Shown here: positions 12,267 through 24,554 of the stretch, in pieces
How positions within the stretch are numbered: the first letter of the stretch is position 1
Layout of the letters: each line of letters starts with the position of its first letter
Origin: Gymnopilus junonius
Taxonomy: Eukaryota > Basidiomycota > Agaricomycetes > Agaricales > Galerinaceae
Assembly (NCBI GenBank): GCA_015501075.1
Contig: JADNYJ010000254.1
Coordinates: 1-49,843, forward strand
DNA: 49,843 bases
Reading direction: 5' to 3'
The notes under the pieces: generated by a model
What the model was told of the DNA's origin: nothing
The model's database searches: none
What the model saw: the letters and a program-made list of their open reading frames with translations, nothing else
Position numbers and translations under genes: made by a program

Positions 12267-13030
12267 CGTGAAAATCAAAGAGAGCGGTAGATAGTAAGAG
12301 ATCCTGTTCGATTTAGAAGCGGAGACGACGACCAGCAGATATATACAGCAGAGAGACAGCTGTGAAACTGTGCTCGACCGGCGAGGTATAGGAGATATGG
12401 CGCGGCAGTGGGGAGAAGGAGAAAGAAGGGGAAGCATTTGGCTTGGAAATGTCTTGATGATATATGTATCGGATATTCTGATGAGGACGGCTGGGCGGCA
12501 CCCTGCTGCGTAAGAGGTAGAACGTCTGAGATTCGGTAAAATTGTTTGAGTCAAATTATCACTGACATACTGCCAAGGCGCAGCTGCTCCGAGAGCACGG
12601 AAAAGCTCTTCACGCATTGAACGACCCGATGTGAGCTGCGCAGGTCGATCATCGGACATTGGCGGTTGACGCAGTGACCAAATATGGATAGTGGTTAACC
12701 ATATTGGTATAAGTCGTCCGCGGGGACGGACTAAACAGAAACTTGAAACCAAAGACGACAGTTTGTGATAAGTTACTCAGCATCATTTCAAAGGGAAAGA
12801 AATAGGGTACACTCACAGTCAGTAGATAAACGCTTTATGTAAGTACCATTACAGACTAAAATTGACCTCCTTGACTCCAAGTCTAATCATGAACGGAATC
12901 CAGAAATAAGTAGACTGCAACGATGCTTCACTAATGCTGTGACTAGACAGAAGAGGAATCAATATAATTTAAAAAAATACACTAAGAGTACAATAGTAAA
13001 ACAAAATCCCGAAAACAGAAAACCATTTCC
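12267..13030. promoter_or_regulatory. Aspartic protease promoter and histone H3 3' UTR
   Basis: No separate gene is supported. The minus frame upstream of the protease start stays open to about 12752, but the signal peptide fixes the start at 12266 and a TATA motif at 12340-12345 places transcription start within this frame. The right part, up to the H3 stop at 13031, is AT-rich and fits an ordinary polyadenylated H3 3' UTR. Confidence 0.5.
12340..12345 (-). promoter_or_regulatory. Putative TATA box of the aspartic protease gene
   Basis: TATATA on the minus strand about 75 bp before the ATG at 12266, a usual distance for fungal protease genes. Confidence 0.45.
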
Positions 13031-13552
<522 letters not shown>

Positions 13553-13878
13553 TAATTATGTTGTTGTTGTTGGCGACGGTGACGGTGACGAAGGATCTTT
13601 GGTGGTGGTGGTGGTGCCGATGGCGGTAGTGGTAGCGGCGAATGTAAGTGGGGGACACAACCCAAATCCGGCCTTCATTATATACAGACGCGAGCGCGTC
13701 CCACACGTGATATACCGCGCTTTCAATGATCAACAAACGGGAAATACAGCACAGCCACAGTGCGCCATTATATAACGAAAGGCCTATTTGAGGTCAGCTG
13801 GCCATCCCGCATTCTTGCATCACCACCACACATCACCACATTATCACCCTCACCACCCTCAACAACCACTAAACTATC
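13553..13878. promoter_or_regulatory. Shared divergent promoter of histones H3 and H4
   Basis: The 326 bp between the two start codons hold a TATA-like element for each direction: GTATATAA read on the minus strand (13678-13685) about 125 bp before the H3 start, and TATATAA on the plus strand (13769-13775) about 105 bp before the H4 start. A (GTG)n-like purine/pyrimidine tract near 13600-13640 and a CA-rich leader just before the H4 ATG are visible. Divergent H3/H4 pairs are normally co-expressed in S phase; the actual binding sites cannot be named from sequence alone. Confidence 0.75.
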
Positions 13879-14350
<472 letters not shown>

Positions 14351-14769
14351 GTGTCTGGGTTCAAGGTTTTCTTGTTTATCTTTTTATTGTTGTACATGTG
14401 TATTTTTATAATCCATTTCTCTTGACTCTGTACACATTGTTTCTAAACCTTGCAAGCTTGAGGCCATGTCGATTATCATCTGCGTCGGCTTTGCTTTCGT
14501 GATGTACCTCATGAGATTTTTGAGACAAGATAATAGGCTGTCTCTATTGAACAGCCTTGGTTAGGCGATGCTCTCTTCATTCTGCCTGTCACCCTTCGCA
14601 GCTGTATGAATTTTTATAATGGTCTAGCAGCGCAGCAGAGGTAGAATATGGCGTCTTGACTCCTGAGCTGCGACATTAGTTGCATCATCCCCAAACATAG
14701 CTAAGCTATATACAGATGCGAAAGCGTTCCTCATTACTCTACAAAATTCAAGAAAATTAACAATTATAA
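14351..14769. other. Convergent 3' UTR region of H4 and Doa10
   Basis: T-rich sequence directly after the H4 stop and AT-rich sequence before the Doa10 stop (on the other strand) are typical 3' ends. No coding region or RNA gene is visible in these 419 bp. Confidence 0.5.
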
Positions 14770-17700
14770 TTATCCACGCCCAACAGCAACTCCATTGATA
14801 CGATTAATTCTCCTTCTACCCTCCGGATTATCTGCACCCGAGTCCGATGCTTCCACTTCATCCGGATCGTGGTTCTTCAACCTCATCTCGACCAAGAATT
14901 CTTTATCCCGAATCGCCTGTGACCAAGCAGCTAACATTCCATAGGTTGCCATACCGGAGCGGAAAGCGCCGGCGCAGATACATACGGTCGGATAAACATG
15001 CATGACTTTGAGGAAACAATGAGTCAAATCACTGGTATTGTGGAATACAAAGCAAAAGACACTTACAGACGAATCGGTTATCTTGGGCCACGTCGGGGAA
15101 TACGTATCGGACAGCAAGGAAGATGAGAGAAGGCAACAAGATCATGCCCAAAAGGCCACCTGCTAATGGTGCTATAACATCTTTGGTAGCAGTTACTGGG
15201 TCGGGACGGGTCCATCCATGAGCCTTGATCTGAATCGACACAAACGTTAACCATAATGAAAGAATATGAAACAAGAAAATAGATAACAACTTACGCGTTG
15301 CAAGCCCCGTGTGATCCTATTAGGAGGCTGAAGGTGATGAGCATGCATGGCAATCTTTACATACAACAGTCCAAGGGCCCAAGCATCCACAACTCTGATC
15401 CTCGGCACCAATCCCGGATCGAGCGAAAAGCGAATGGGAAGGACAATATAAAGGTCAATGAAAATGGCCAACAAGACAGGAATGACAATGCCCAAGAAAA
15501 CCACCATATAGATTGTTTTCGCAATCCAAAGCAATCCGCGCTTAAGCACCAATACGTGCAAATCGGCCCTGGGCCCATCCCCACTTCTCCGCTGCCGCCT
15601 CTTATCAAGGCGGTCGATGGCCTTGGCAACAAGGTAACATATCCAGATAAGGTAGAACCCGACTATGAACGAATAGCCATCGTGCACTTCTCGGAGGGTG
15701 AACAACCTGAAGAAACTGCGTCCCAGCTGAATGGGCAATGCAACAGCGAAACCCAGGCAAACAGCGCCAAAAATCCAGAGCAGAGAGATGAAAAGCATAA
15801 TGCGGTACCGGAATTGAGGAGGCATGTAAACGACCATATAGTCATCAGTGATCGTCCTCTTCGCCTTTTCCGCTTCCGCATCCTGCATCGCCATGAGCTG
15901 TCTGGCCGCGTCGTCAACAGGGTGGCCATCTGCGGTAACGGCAACGGTGGCACGCATATCTCGGGGCAGGGCCAAGTTGTCTGTTGCTGGTACCCGGCGG
16001 AAAGAGCCATCTTGAATGCCTTCGCGCGCTTCCTTATCACGTACGAAATTGTCCCGCCAGTCCTTGGGAGTATACTCCTCTTCTGAATGCCGTCCTCCGA
16101 AAAAGTAGGAAGTCAGACGTAATCTGGACGCCAGGTACTTCCACACCGCCATTGTGACTTGCTTGATAGCGCGTTTTGGTCTGAAATAGTGCATCGTATA
16201 TGGTAGGACCAAATGCAGGAAAAGTAGGTCGACAGGGACATTTGACAGGGGTTCTCTTCATGGGTTTAGTTAGAAAATTATTATATGAGACTGGGATAAT
16301 TAGACCCACCTATTCTTCCATCTGAATGGCATGATCGACTTGCTCCCCAGAATTACCAGCCCAGCAACGCTGCCAACAACGCAAGCGACAACAAACGAAT
16401 ACATGATACCGCTGACACAAATTTTGCGGAGTTGCACCAACGTGGGTCTATCAAGGATATCTCGAATAGGATGTGAGTTTTGGTCTTGGGGATCCTTGAT
16501 GAACCACATGGCACCAGGTCGCATAACGCTACGGCAGCCCGAAAGGAGGACAGCAAAAGAATACCTAGAAGGCATACAGACAAATTAGAAAACGAGGAAA
16601 AAAAAATTAAAAGCATGATACGAACATAAACATTGTCCCAGCAACCCAGTGATAAAACATTGCTGTCAAGGGGCTTGAACAAAGAAAGCAATACGAGATT
16701 GCATGTTCGCCTCGGGGAACAGCCACACAGTGCATAGATCCAACACAATTCCACAACCAAGAGGGAAAGTGACCAGTTCAATAAATATGAAAGTAGCGAC
16801 CTGGAGAAAACCCGGGCTTCATAAGAAAATGGAGGTTTCAATCGAAGAGGGAACTGCCACACACCTTCATGACAAGCAGCTGTTGTCGAACAGCGTTACG
16901 CACATGGCGCCCAGCCGATTTCGCATTTCCGACGGTCAAGACATTCAGATATAAGCAGAGTAAGAAAGTGATAACGAGATAACCTAGGAAAACTGCAAAA
17001 ACGCGATTGCGAGGTTCATTTCCTAGGGCTAACTCGATCCATGTAGACTGAAGCTTTGTGGTCGATATCCTGACTTCTCGTCCGAGCGCTTCGAAGTACG
17101 GCTCTGTGAAACCCAGGTAGTCGGGAAGGTGGTGTAAAAGGGTAGAATTCGATTCCGAGGAAAGGGTTGCTTGCGTCACGTTTGAAGTTGATGTCCATAC
17201 AGACAACTGAGAAAGGGGGAGGTTTACGAGATCCAGAGATTGGTTATACTGCAAATGTCCAAGTTTGAATAACCATAATTCTTAACAAACAAAGAAAAAA
17301 ACGAACCAGCTTCATGGAGAAATCCGAAATCCCAGACGACGTTTCCTTGCCCAATAATTGCCTTGCTGATAAGGACCCAAGGAAAAATAAGGCACGAAAA
17401 ACGAGGCCAAGAAGTCGAAGAACCCAAGGAAGGAAGAGGTCAACGATGATCCATTGAATAAAATCAACGAAAGGATCGGTCACGACTCGCATAGCTCGTA
17501 TAGGCAGGTGAAGAACTTGCAGAAGCCGGTGGGGATCAAGCTAGTATGGAATAAGTTGGCTGCTCATGGAAGGCGGGGTTAAAGACATACAGATAGTAGT
17601 GCGGCCGTTTCCCGAATGTGAATGGCACCCAGACACCCAGGCCGATTGCAATATTCAAAACGAAAATCATCAAAGCAGCCTAGTTAGAAGCGTGGTTAGT

Positions 17701-20228
17701 AAGTAGGAGACCAAAAACCATAAATCAAACCAACATTTTGCAAAACACCATATATAGGACCTCTCATTCCGATAGCTAGGCAATAAAAAGGTTAATGAAT
17801 ATCCTATGGAGATTAAAAGGGGTAAAATACCTTCCATAGCTCCTTCCATGTCATCTTCAACGTTATTCTCGGCATCCTCAGCAGCAAGTGCGGCCGCTGC
17901 AGCTGCATCAGGGTCTATATTTGCATTACCAGCCGCAGCGCCAACAGCGCCAACGCCCCCGCCAATTTGAGCTTGAGCCACGGCTCCAGGTTCGACCTCA
18001 GCCACCTCCCATTGGCCATCTTCATCGTCGAAAAGACCGTCCTCGCCTGCCCCGGCATCTTCCTCTTCCTCTTCATCTGGGTCGCCTTCACCTTCTCTCA
18101 GATGGTCGTCTTCGTCGTCTTCTTCTTCGGCGTGTCCAGGTCTTTCGTTTGGTCCCTCGTGCTCGTCATCCGAATCGTCATCCGAATCACTGATGTTTCG
18201 TAACTCTGGGAGTCCTGCAGCGTCTCCTCTGGCTTCGTGCTCGTCTGCCCCTTCCTCACGGAAGTATCTCTTGCGCTCTGCCTCCATATCGACGTCAGAA
18301 TCGTCCCAGTGTTCGTGATCCATATTCGCATCTTGCCCATCCTCCTCTTCATCTTCATCCATATCCCCAAATTCATGCTCCTCGTGCATTGTAACATCTT
18401 CTTCCTCTTCCTCTTCTTCTTCCTCTTCGTCGTACTCCTCTCGTTCCGTAATATCGTTATCAAAATAGCCAGGTGGCAGTCCGGATGGACCTTCCCCATT
18501 ATCCAATTCTTCCGGAGCATGATACGTAGCCGTCAAGCTAGGAGATTCAATGGGTGTCCTGCCTGGAGAATGAAGGAAGGGGAGCCTGATCTAGACCGAG
18601 GCAACACGGTAGGAGGCAAAGGAGGCCGAGCAGGATAGGGTGGCGGAGATATTTCCTGCCATCGCCTAAGCGAGAAAGGAATGTCACCGCTTGGTGGCTC
18701 GAGGGAGACAGAAGGGAATGGAGACGTGCGATCTTCATCAGCGGGTGGAGGCGATGAAACACTAGACTCTGGAGAGTGCGGAAGAGCACTGGAAGTTGAA
18801 GGCTCAGAAATGCTTGTCGACAATGCGGCATCACTGTGAGACTGGCTGGTCAATTGTTCAGGAGATGGGGGTCCGAAGGTAAAATCCATTTGTTCCCCTG
18901 GGACATCAAGTGGCACCGTTGACGTGGGCGGGCTTCTGCTCTGAAGCTTTTGACTGAAATACATCTTCCTACGCGCAGCATTCGCTTTTGCAATGTGGAT
19001 TCGGCGATGGAACATTTTGCGTCTTATCGCCTCCATCTCATCATCGCCAGTAACGGCAGTCTTTTGCCGAGTATTCCTACCCCCATCGTTCTCTGGATGC
19101 CTTGCTTTGTTCTTCTTCCTTCTCGGAGGCCTGCGTCCAGGAGACTCGTTCTCATCAGTGGTATGCCAGCGATCGGGGTCCGCGGCTATGTCAGGATCGA
19201 TGTTTTGTCGCATGGCGTTGACAGCACGCATTGCTTCCACTTGCTGTTGATCTAACGCTTCGGGCTGAGGTAGACCACCCTGACCTTCATTACCCTCAGG
19301 TCGAGGTTGCGCTCCGAAAAGGTTACCTTGAGCGGGTGCGGCGGCAGGTACCTGTGGTGGTGCCTCTTCCTCTTCAAAGACACCAGGACGAGCATTCTGT
19401 GAAATCCATTCTCGCAAAAGAAAGATGGCAACGAAGGTTAAAACAATGAGAGAAGCAATAATTTGCCCCGCGAAAATGTCCGCTGAAAGAGCTAACCATA
19501 AAGGGTGTGTCGATATCTTGGCGACAAGACCCTTCGGAGGTGGGGCTGTTGCTTCGTAGCTGATTCTGCTATAGAATGGGATCGGACTCTCTGTATAGGG
19601 AGGTCTGGGACGTTTGCTTATCCACCAAGCACTAGTGTTTGTTTTGTTGTGTCAATGAAAGTGCCGAGCGTGAGTTAAAATGTTACGTACGTTGATTCTC
19701 CCATTGAGAAATACATTCTCCATGTCCAAACAGTAACCCACGGTAAGACGCCCAACCAAATCGCGGCAACAGCGAGAGCCCTTAGCACGAATAATAGCAC
19801 AAAGAATAATTGCTGCAAGAGCCGTTTGATGAGAAGGAGTGGGGGCAATGAAGATGGCATATCGGGCGCGTATACTGCAAGGTGGTGTCAATACGAGTCC
19901 CATAGAATAAAGCGGTATCGTACCTTTCGTGAAGGCATATGGGTGTTTGCAGACATCGCAATTTTTCTTTTTACTATGGGCGAGCCATGTTGTAAGACTA
20001 CAACGGCACTGATCAACTCTGGAACTACTATAACTCCACGACACTTCTTTGACTCACCAGTCCTGATGGATGTAACGAATCGTGCCCGAACATTTGCAAG
20101 GATGAAAGAGAGGCTGGTCGGGCTCCGCGGGCGCGCTGCAAATACGACATGTGTCTGCTCAAAAGGCTGAGTTGAGGAACAACACGAACATGAGGCAACT
20201 GCTTACCTTGCTCCTCTGCTTCTTGCAT
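14770..20228 (-). CDS. DOA10: Doa10/SSM4 (MARCH6-type) ER-resident RING-CH E3 ubiquitin ligase
   Basis: About 14 exons run from the ATG at 20228 to the stop at 14770. With three one-base repairs the spliced length is 4,722 nt, giving about 1,573 aa, the normal Doa10 size. The N-terminal RING-CH is split by introns: DTCRICSAP, then FHPCKCSGTIRYIHQDC, then LTTWLAH, then CDVCKHPY. Many membrane segments follow. A long cytosolic region rich in Glu/Asp (about 17900-18480) precedes the conserved central block with GMRGPIYGVLQN, ELVTFPLGCG, VMRPGAMWFIKDP, PLSNVPVDLLFLHLVLPY and YFRP. Doa10 resides in the ER and inner nuclear membrane and, with Ubc6/Ubc7, marks misfolded and N-degron proteins for proteasomal degradation. 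Frame breaks lie at the G4 run 18579-18582, the T3 run 17608-17610 and the G4 run 16670-16673. Adding one base at each restores family-conserved sequence, and none falls at a plausible splice site. They may be assembly errors; if real, the gene is dead. Confidence 0.93.
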
Positions 20229-21146
20229 GGAGACCACAGTTCACTCAAGAACTGGTAATAAGGGTCAAAGAGGGTGAAAAGTTGGGGAAAAGGGTTCGAA
20301 GGAAAGAAGTGATCGTCCTCGTCGTGACACACGACGTTAAAAGGGTTAGTCAGACAGTGGACACACTGCCATTTGTTTTGCCGCAAACACGCGGCCGGCA
20401 AACTTCCTCCCTGGGGCATTTTCGGACCGGATCCATTACTATAATGAGATACCCATACACCGGCAACTGAACTCCAACATGGACCCACCAGGGACCCAAA
20501 GAACTCCAGCAAATTGCTGCGAGAATGGAATCCGGAATATGCTGTGGCGCACTTCCAATCGGTGTTAAAATATTTTCGCTTAAAGGAAAAATATTAACGC
20601 CTCGGGTTTTGTAGAGTCTTCCAACTCCTGGTTTTAACTGGAGTCGTGCTCAAACTAGTAACATCCTTCTGACTGAAACGGAGGTATAATATTGAGACAG
20701 GTAGAGAGAAGAGGACTCGAAAAAATGCTTAAAACTTTGGGAAGTTAATATTTATAAACTGTAAAGCCTGTCACTTAGGTAACTGGGTTAACCCTCACTG
20801 CCCTACCAATACTAGGCTTTGGATCTTCAGAGGCTATATAGTTCTGTATAATTAAGTGGCTAAAAATGCAAGAGCAATGATGAGTTCCTTGAATAGTACA
20901 ACTGGAGGAAAGGTTGCGAGAAAATATAAAGCGGCAGTCGTTCCTTGCTCAAAATATGCAAGCCCATGAATTTCCTCAAAGCAGTTCAGAAGTTGGATAG
21001 ATTTATATTGCTGGAGTACAAAATAGGAGGCACTTAAAAGACACGACAAGCGACGCGTCTGACGCTTAAAGGCGGCACGCACCAAACATACGGTCACGCG
21101 ACCCATATTGGGAAAGTTGCGAAGAACGGCGCGCATTTCTTCCGGG
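20229..21146. promoter_or_regulatory. Divergent upstream region of Doa10 and the RTRSGT-repeat gene
   Basis: This 918-bp gap separates two start codons pointing away from each other. A minus-strand open frame to 20512 contains scattered Cys/His codons but no coherent zinc motif and no splice support, so I treat it as Doa10 5' sequence. No other gene is visible. Confidence 0.4.
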
Positions 21147-24100
21147 ATGGTCAAGGCCACCACCACTTACTCGAGGCGCCATCGTCTCAAAAACAAAGAG
21201 GACCTTCAAGCGAATGTAACAACTGCGGGTACTTCTAAATACGTCACCGCAGGCGACGAGGCCCTCCATAAGACCAACGCCTCCGCGCGCCCCTCTGCAG
21301 GCGGACGCAAACGCACAGCGGATCCAGGCTTGGACTCCGCCCAGGTCGTATCTAACCCACGAAAGAAGCAAAAACTCACGAAAGAGGTTCATATATGCGC
21401 CTTTGACTTCACTTTTAACCTGATAAACTTTGACGTCTGACTAGACAGCATCGGCCAGGATGTCGATCCAGCCATTCCAGACACCATTCCCGACTGTTCA
21501 GGCTCAGAGTCAGGTTTTCAGGCTCCCGTCCAGTAAACCTCAACCATCACCAGAAGAGCATGGAAGTGCCCTTCTTTCTCCTGTGCCTATTCGAGCTGCG
21601 AACGTCCCAAAATCGAAAATTCCGAAGGAGAATCAAATTCGCAAATCAGGAAATACGTCTCGATGTACGGAAACCTTGAAGTCTATTCCAAGTGTTGGCA
21701 ATTCGTAAGTTTTTTTACTCGACCACCTTATGCCGAGGACCGATACCGCATACATTTACCTTTGAAGGTCGAAAACGCTTGCCTCAGTGACCCTCACTTC
21801 AGAGGCCTTCCGGTCTGGTCATGACATTCGCCTTTCGAGTAGACACCATGGCCTGGAGAGCAGATCAGGTTCACGGTCCACTTCTTGTTCCTCCTCTAAT
21901 TCCAACCCGTCCCGCAATGTCAAAGGCAAATCAAAGTTGAAGCACACGCAATCTTTAACCTCACTCAAAACTGACCAGAAAAAGGCTAAGAAAAAGCAGA
22001 AGCCAGGCAGAAGTAAAATTACATATACGAAAGTACCGTCATCCCGTACTCTCAGCTCGACTGGGCTCATGACAAACTTACCACTCGAGAGCCTTTCGTT
22101 TCGCGTGCTTCCTCACCCGTTGAAATAGCCGATGAAGACGCAGTTGCAGTCACCCAACATCGCTCGCGACTCATGGGCCCTCCTCCCTTCCCAGATGCCA
22201 GAAAGCGGACCTCTTCTAGTCATGGTTTGCGCACAGCGCTCTCAGATACATTTTATAATCCAAATCTTCCCAGTAACGCTGGGAAGTCGCAAAGCGCAGA
22301 TACATTGCCTCAGAAAGTTGATCTGACCAAAGTGGACGCTTGAGATCGAAAATCAAGACTACATTTCGTCCAGGCCCGAGAATCGTATGCCAAGACAAGG
22401 AAATGCCTTGGTCATGAACGATCGTCAACGTCGCCCATCTGCGCCTAGTTGGCTGCATCCTCCGCGTCCAAAGAAGCGATTTTCTGAGCGTCCCTTCATG
22501 CAAGGCGAGAAAAATACTACAGGAAATGTCCCTTTGGAGAAACAAAAACTGCGTCTGTCCTCTGGCTTGAACATTGTCCTAGGTTCCAAAACTCGGCCTC
22601 CCCAGGAACCTGCTGATACTGATGTACCCAGAAACGCGCAGAAGCAAAAAGCTCCACAGGACCGGACGATGCTGTCGAATGGATGCATTCGCGTAGAGAT
22701 GTTAATTTCGATCGGCCACCCTCGCGGATGTCAATAGGCGGAAGTGGGTTTGGATATGAATTTGGGTTTGAGTATGGCGAAGTCGAGGGTAGCGATGTAT
22801 TTTTATCTTCCGAGGAAGGCGAAGATGAGGATGAAGAAGAAGAAGATGTACATGAAACGATGGAAACGCAGAGAAAACCTCTCGCCAGCGAATTCAAGAA
22901 GATAACGCCCGTCGTCAGCGCATATCACCACTAGATCTGGATGCCACAGGCATTGACCAGAATTTTGATACGCTGTTCGGCAAAGACGCCGTAATTGAGT
23001 CGACACCTCAGAAACTCTCATTCGATCATCAGGATTTAAACCTGAAGGCGAAGGGGCTGAACGGTTACGAGACGGATGTCAATGCTGTTGACAGAAAACG
23101 TCTTGCGACTTTGACACGGACGCACTCTCTGCCCAACGTCAGTACTACTGTAACCCTTAGTTGCTATCCTCATCGTCTTCTCCGGTTGCTCAGCCTGGTA
23201 TATCCAAACCCAACATAGTCCAGAAATCTACCAATATTAAAGACAAAAGTGAAGATCAGGACGGAGAAGTTGACATGGAACTGACTGGCGACGCCGTTAC
23301 CACTGCTATCAAAGTATCGCAGGCTGGCAGGAAGGGCGATGCCGGGAGAAGACATTGGATCAACTGGATGCCGACCTCACGCCCTGGGTCACTGACAGCA
23401 TTATATCGCCACCTACAATATATTTTGCAATGAAGACGAAGAAAAAGGGTGATGCTCAGGTTGGACTTGATGAAAAGGCAGGCCGTGGAAATGCTGTTGT
23501 TCAGGAGCAGCGTAAGATAGGAGAAAGAGAAAGCCGTGGTCTGCATATTCTTCAGCCAATGAAGCCCAGTTCTCCATTCAGGCTTAGTTCGCCATTCAGA
23601 CCCTCAGAAACCAGTACCGATACGACGGATCACAGCAGCTTCAATTTAATACCAGACAGAGAAGAACTGCACGAGCGTGAACGAACTTTGGCCGTTGCTC
23701 AAGACAACGATGAACTACGCTTAGCAAATGCAAAGAGAACGCGCAGTGGTACATAGTACCCACCGGTGCCCCTACAGGTGCCCGGAGGACGCGAAGTGGC
23801 ACAATCGTAGGCCCTCTTCCGCCTGCTCCCGCTCCCGCCAGGCCTCTGCCTGCCGTTCCTTCCGCATCTGGGTCAGCAAATGGAAAAGTGGGAGCTGAGC
23901 CCAAGACAGTTTGGTGCTGCCCAAGCGCACGAGGAGTGGGACTATCATTGCATCTTCTGCTGGATCTGGGCCTGGGTTGGGGTCGCTGAATGGTGGTAGG
24001 ACTAGGACGAGAAGCGGGTCTGTCTTGAGCGTGAATGCGAATGGCGTCCATACAATAAATGTTATGACGGACGGACATTCAATGAACGACCAAACCGGAG

Positions 24101-24554
24101 AAGTTGGAAACAATGTGGATTTCCAAAACCCGCTGGATGAAATACAAGCCGAAGACCCAGTATCAGATGTCGAGTGCTACGTGGACTCTGTTTATCTTCC
24201 TCCATTGACTTCGTCTCCGGACCCAATCGACTTCTTGCGCTTTGCAAGCATCGTAGAAGAGGACGAGGAACCGGAGAACATGGCTTGGTTCGTTGCTGAC
24301 GACCCTCCTTCACCTGTGGTTTCGAGGAATAAAAGGCTGGCGGTGGTCTCTTCAGAAGCGGCCGGTTTGGTTCGTTCAGGAACAAGCTCGGTGGTAGAGG
24401 CGGTTACGCTAAAGGGAAGGGTAAGAAGAAAACCAGGTTTCTTGGTCGTGATGGGAAGGAAGAACGGGCTGAAAGTGAAGGACACGATGAGCTTGAAGAT
24501 GAGGACCTCAGTGACGATGAACTGCTGCTTTTACCTGGTCCGCCGCAAATTTAA
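21147..24554 (+). CDS. Large low-complexity protein with repeated RTRSGT motif, unknown function
   Basis: Exons 21147-21386, 21445-21704 and 21768-24554 are supported by good splice sites. The third contains ten one-base frame breaks; repaired, the total is 3,297 nt, giving about 1,098 aa. The start MVKATTTYSRRHR is basic, followed by a KRTADPG/KKQKL nuclear-localisation-like stretch. Ser/Arg/Lys-rich disordered sequence, an acidic run (EEGEDEDEEEED, near 22830) and a TLDQLDADLTPW block follow. RTRSGT-type motifs occur four times (23735-24015): KRTRSGT, RRTRSGTIV, KRTRSGTII and TRTRSGSV. After them come a block around DPIDFLRFASIVEEDEE and the acidic end DELLLLPGPPQI. RxRSGT resembles a basophilic kinase site, so a phosphoregulated nuclear protein is a guess. 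I recognise no named family. The stretch where one repeat is broken regains a perfect TIV after the motif when repaired, which argues that the breaks are recent or artefactual. Confidence 0.7.

Noticed and set aside
12267..12752. Upstream extension of the aspartic protease frame to give a longer N terminus
   Set aside because: The signal peptide begins at the ATG at 12266 and a TATA box lies inside the extension, so it is promoter and 5' UTR.
13596..13640. Possible coding repeat in the GTG-rich tract
   Set aside because: It lies in the 5' leader of histone H3 on the opposite strand and is a simple trinucleotide-like tract.
15298..16086. 262-codon open frame on the plus strand
   Set aside because: It is exactly antisense to the Doa10 exon 15295-16255, whose protein is strongly conserved; the antisense frame has no motif and is a codon-composition by-product.
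17888..18193. Arg/Leu/His-rich plus-strand frame
   Set aside because: Shadow of the acidic low-complexity region of Doa10; repetitive GAG/GAT codons read antisense give Leu/Arg-rich frames.
18537..18597. 59-nt intron with a GTCTAG donor in Doa10
   Set aside because: A one-base addition in the G4 run at 18579-18582 explains the frame change equally well, without a poor donor and in line with the other breaks; the intron remains a weaker alternative.
20159..20512. Minus-strand 117-codon frame with several Cys/His residues
   Set aside because: Cys/His spacing does not match a zinc finger and the frame overlaps the Doa10 start and first intron; treated as 5' sequence.
23751..23779. 29-nt intron restoring the frame in the RTRSGT gene
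   Set aside because: Phase fits, but the length is well below any intron here, and a one-base repair instead restores the TIV residues seen after the other motif copies.
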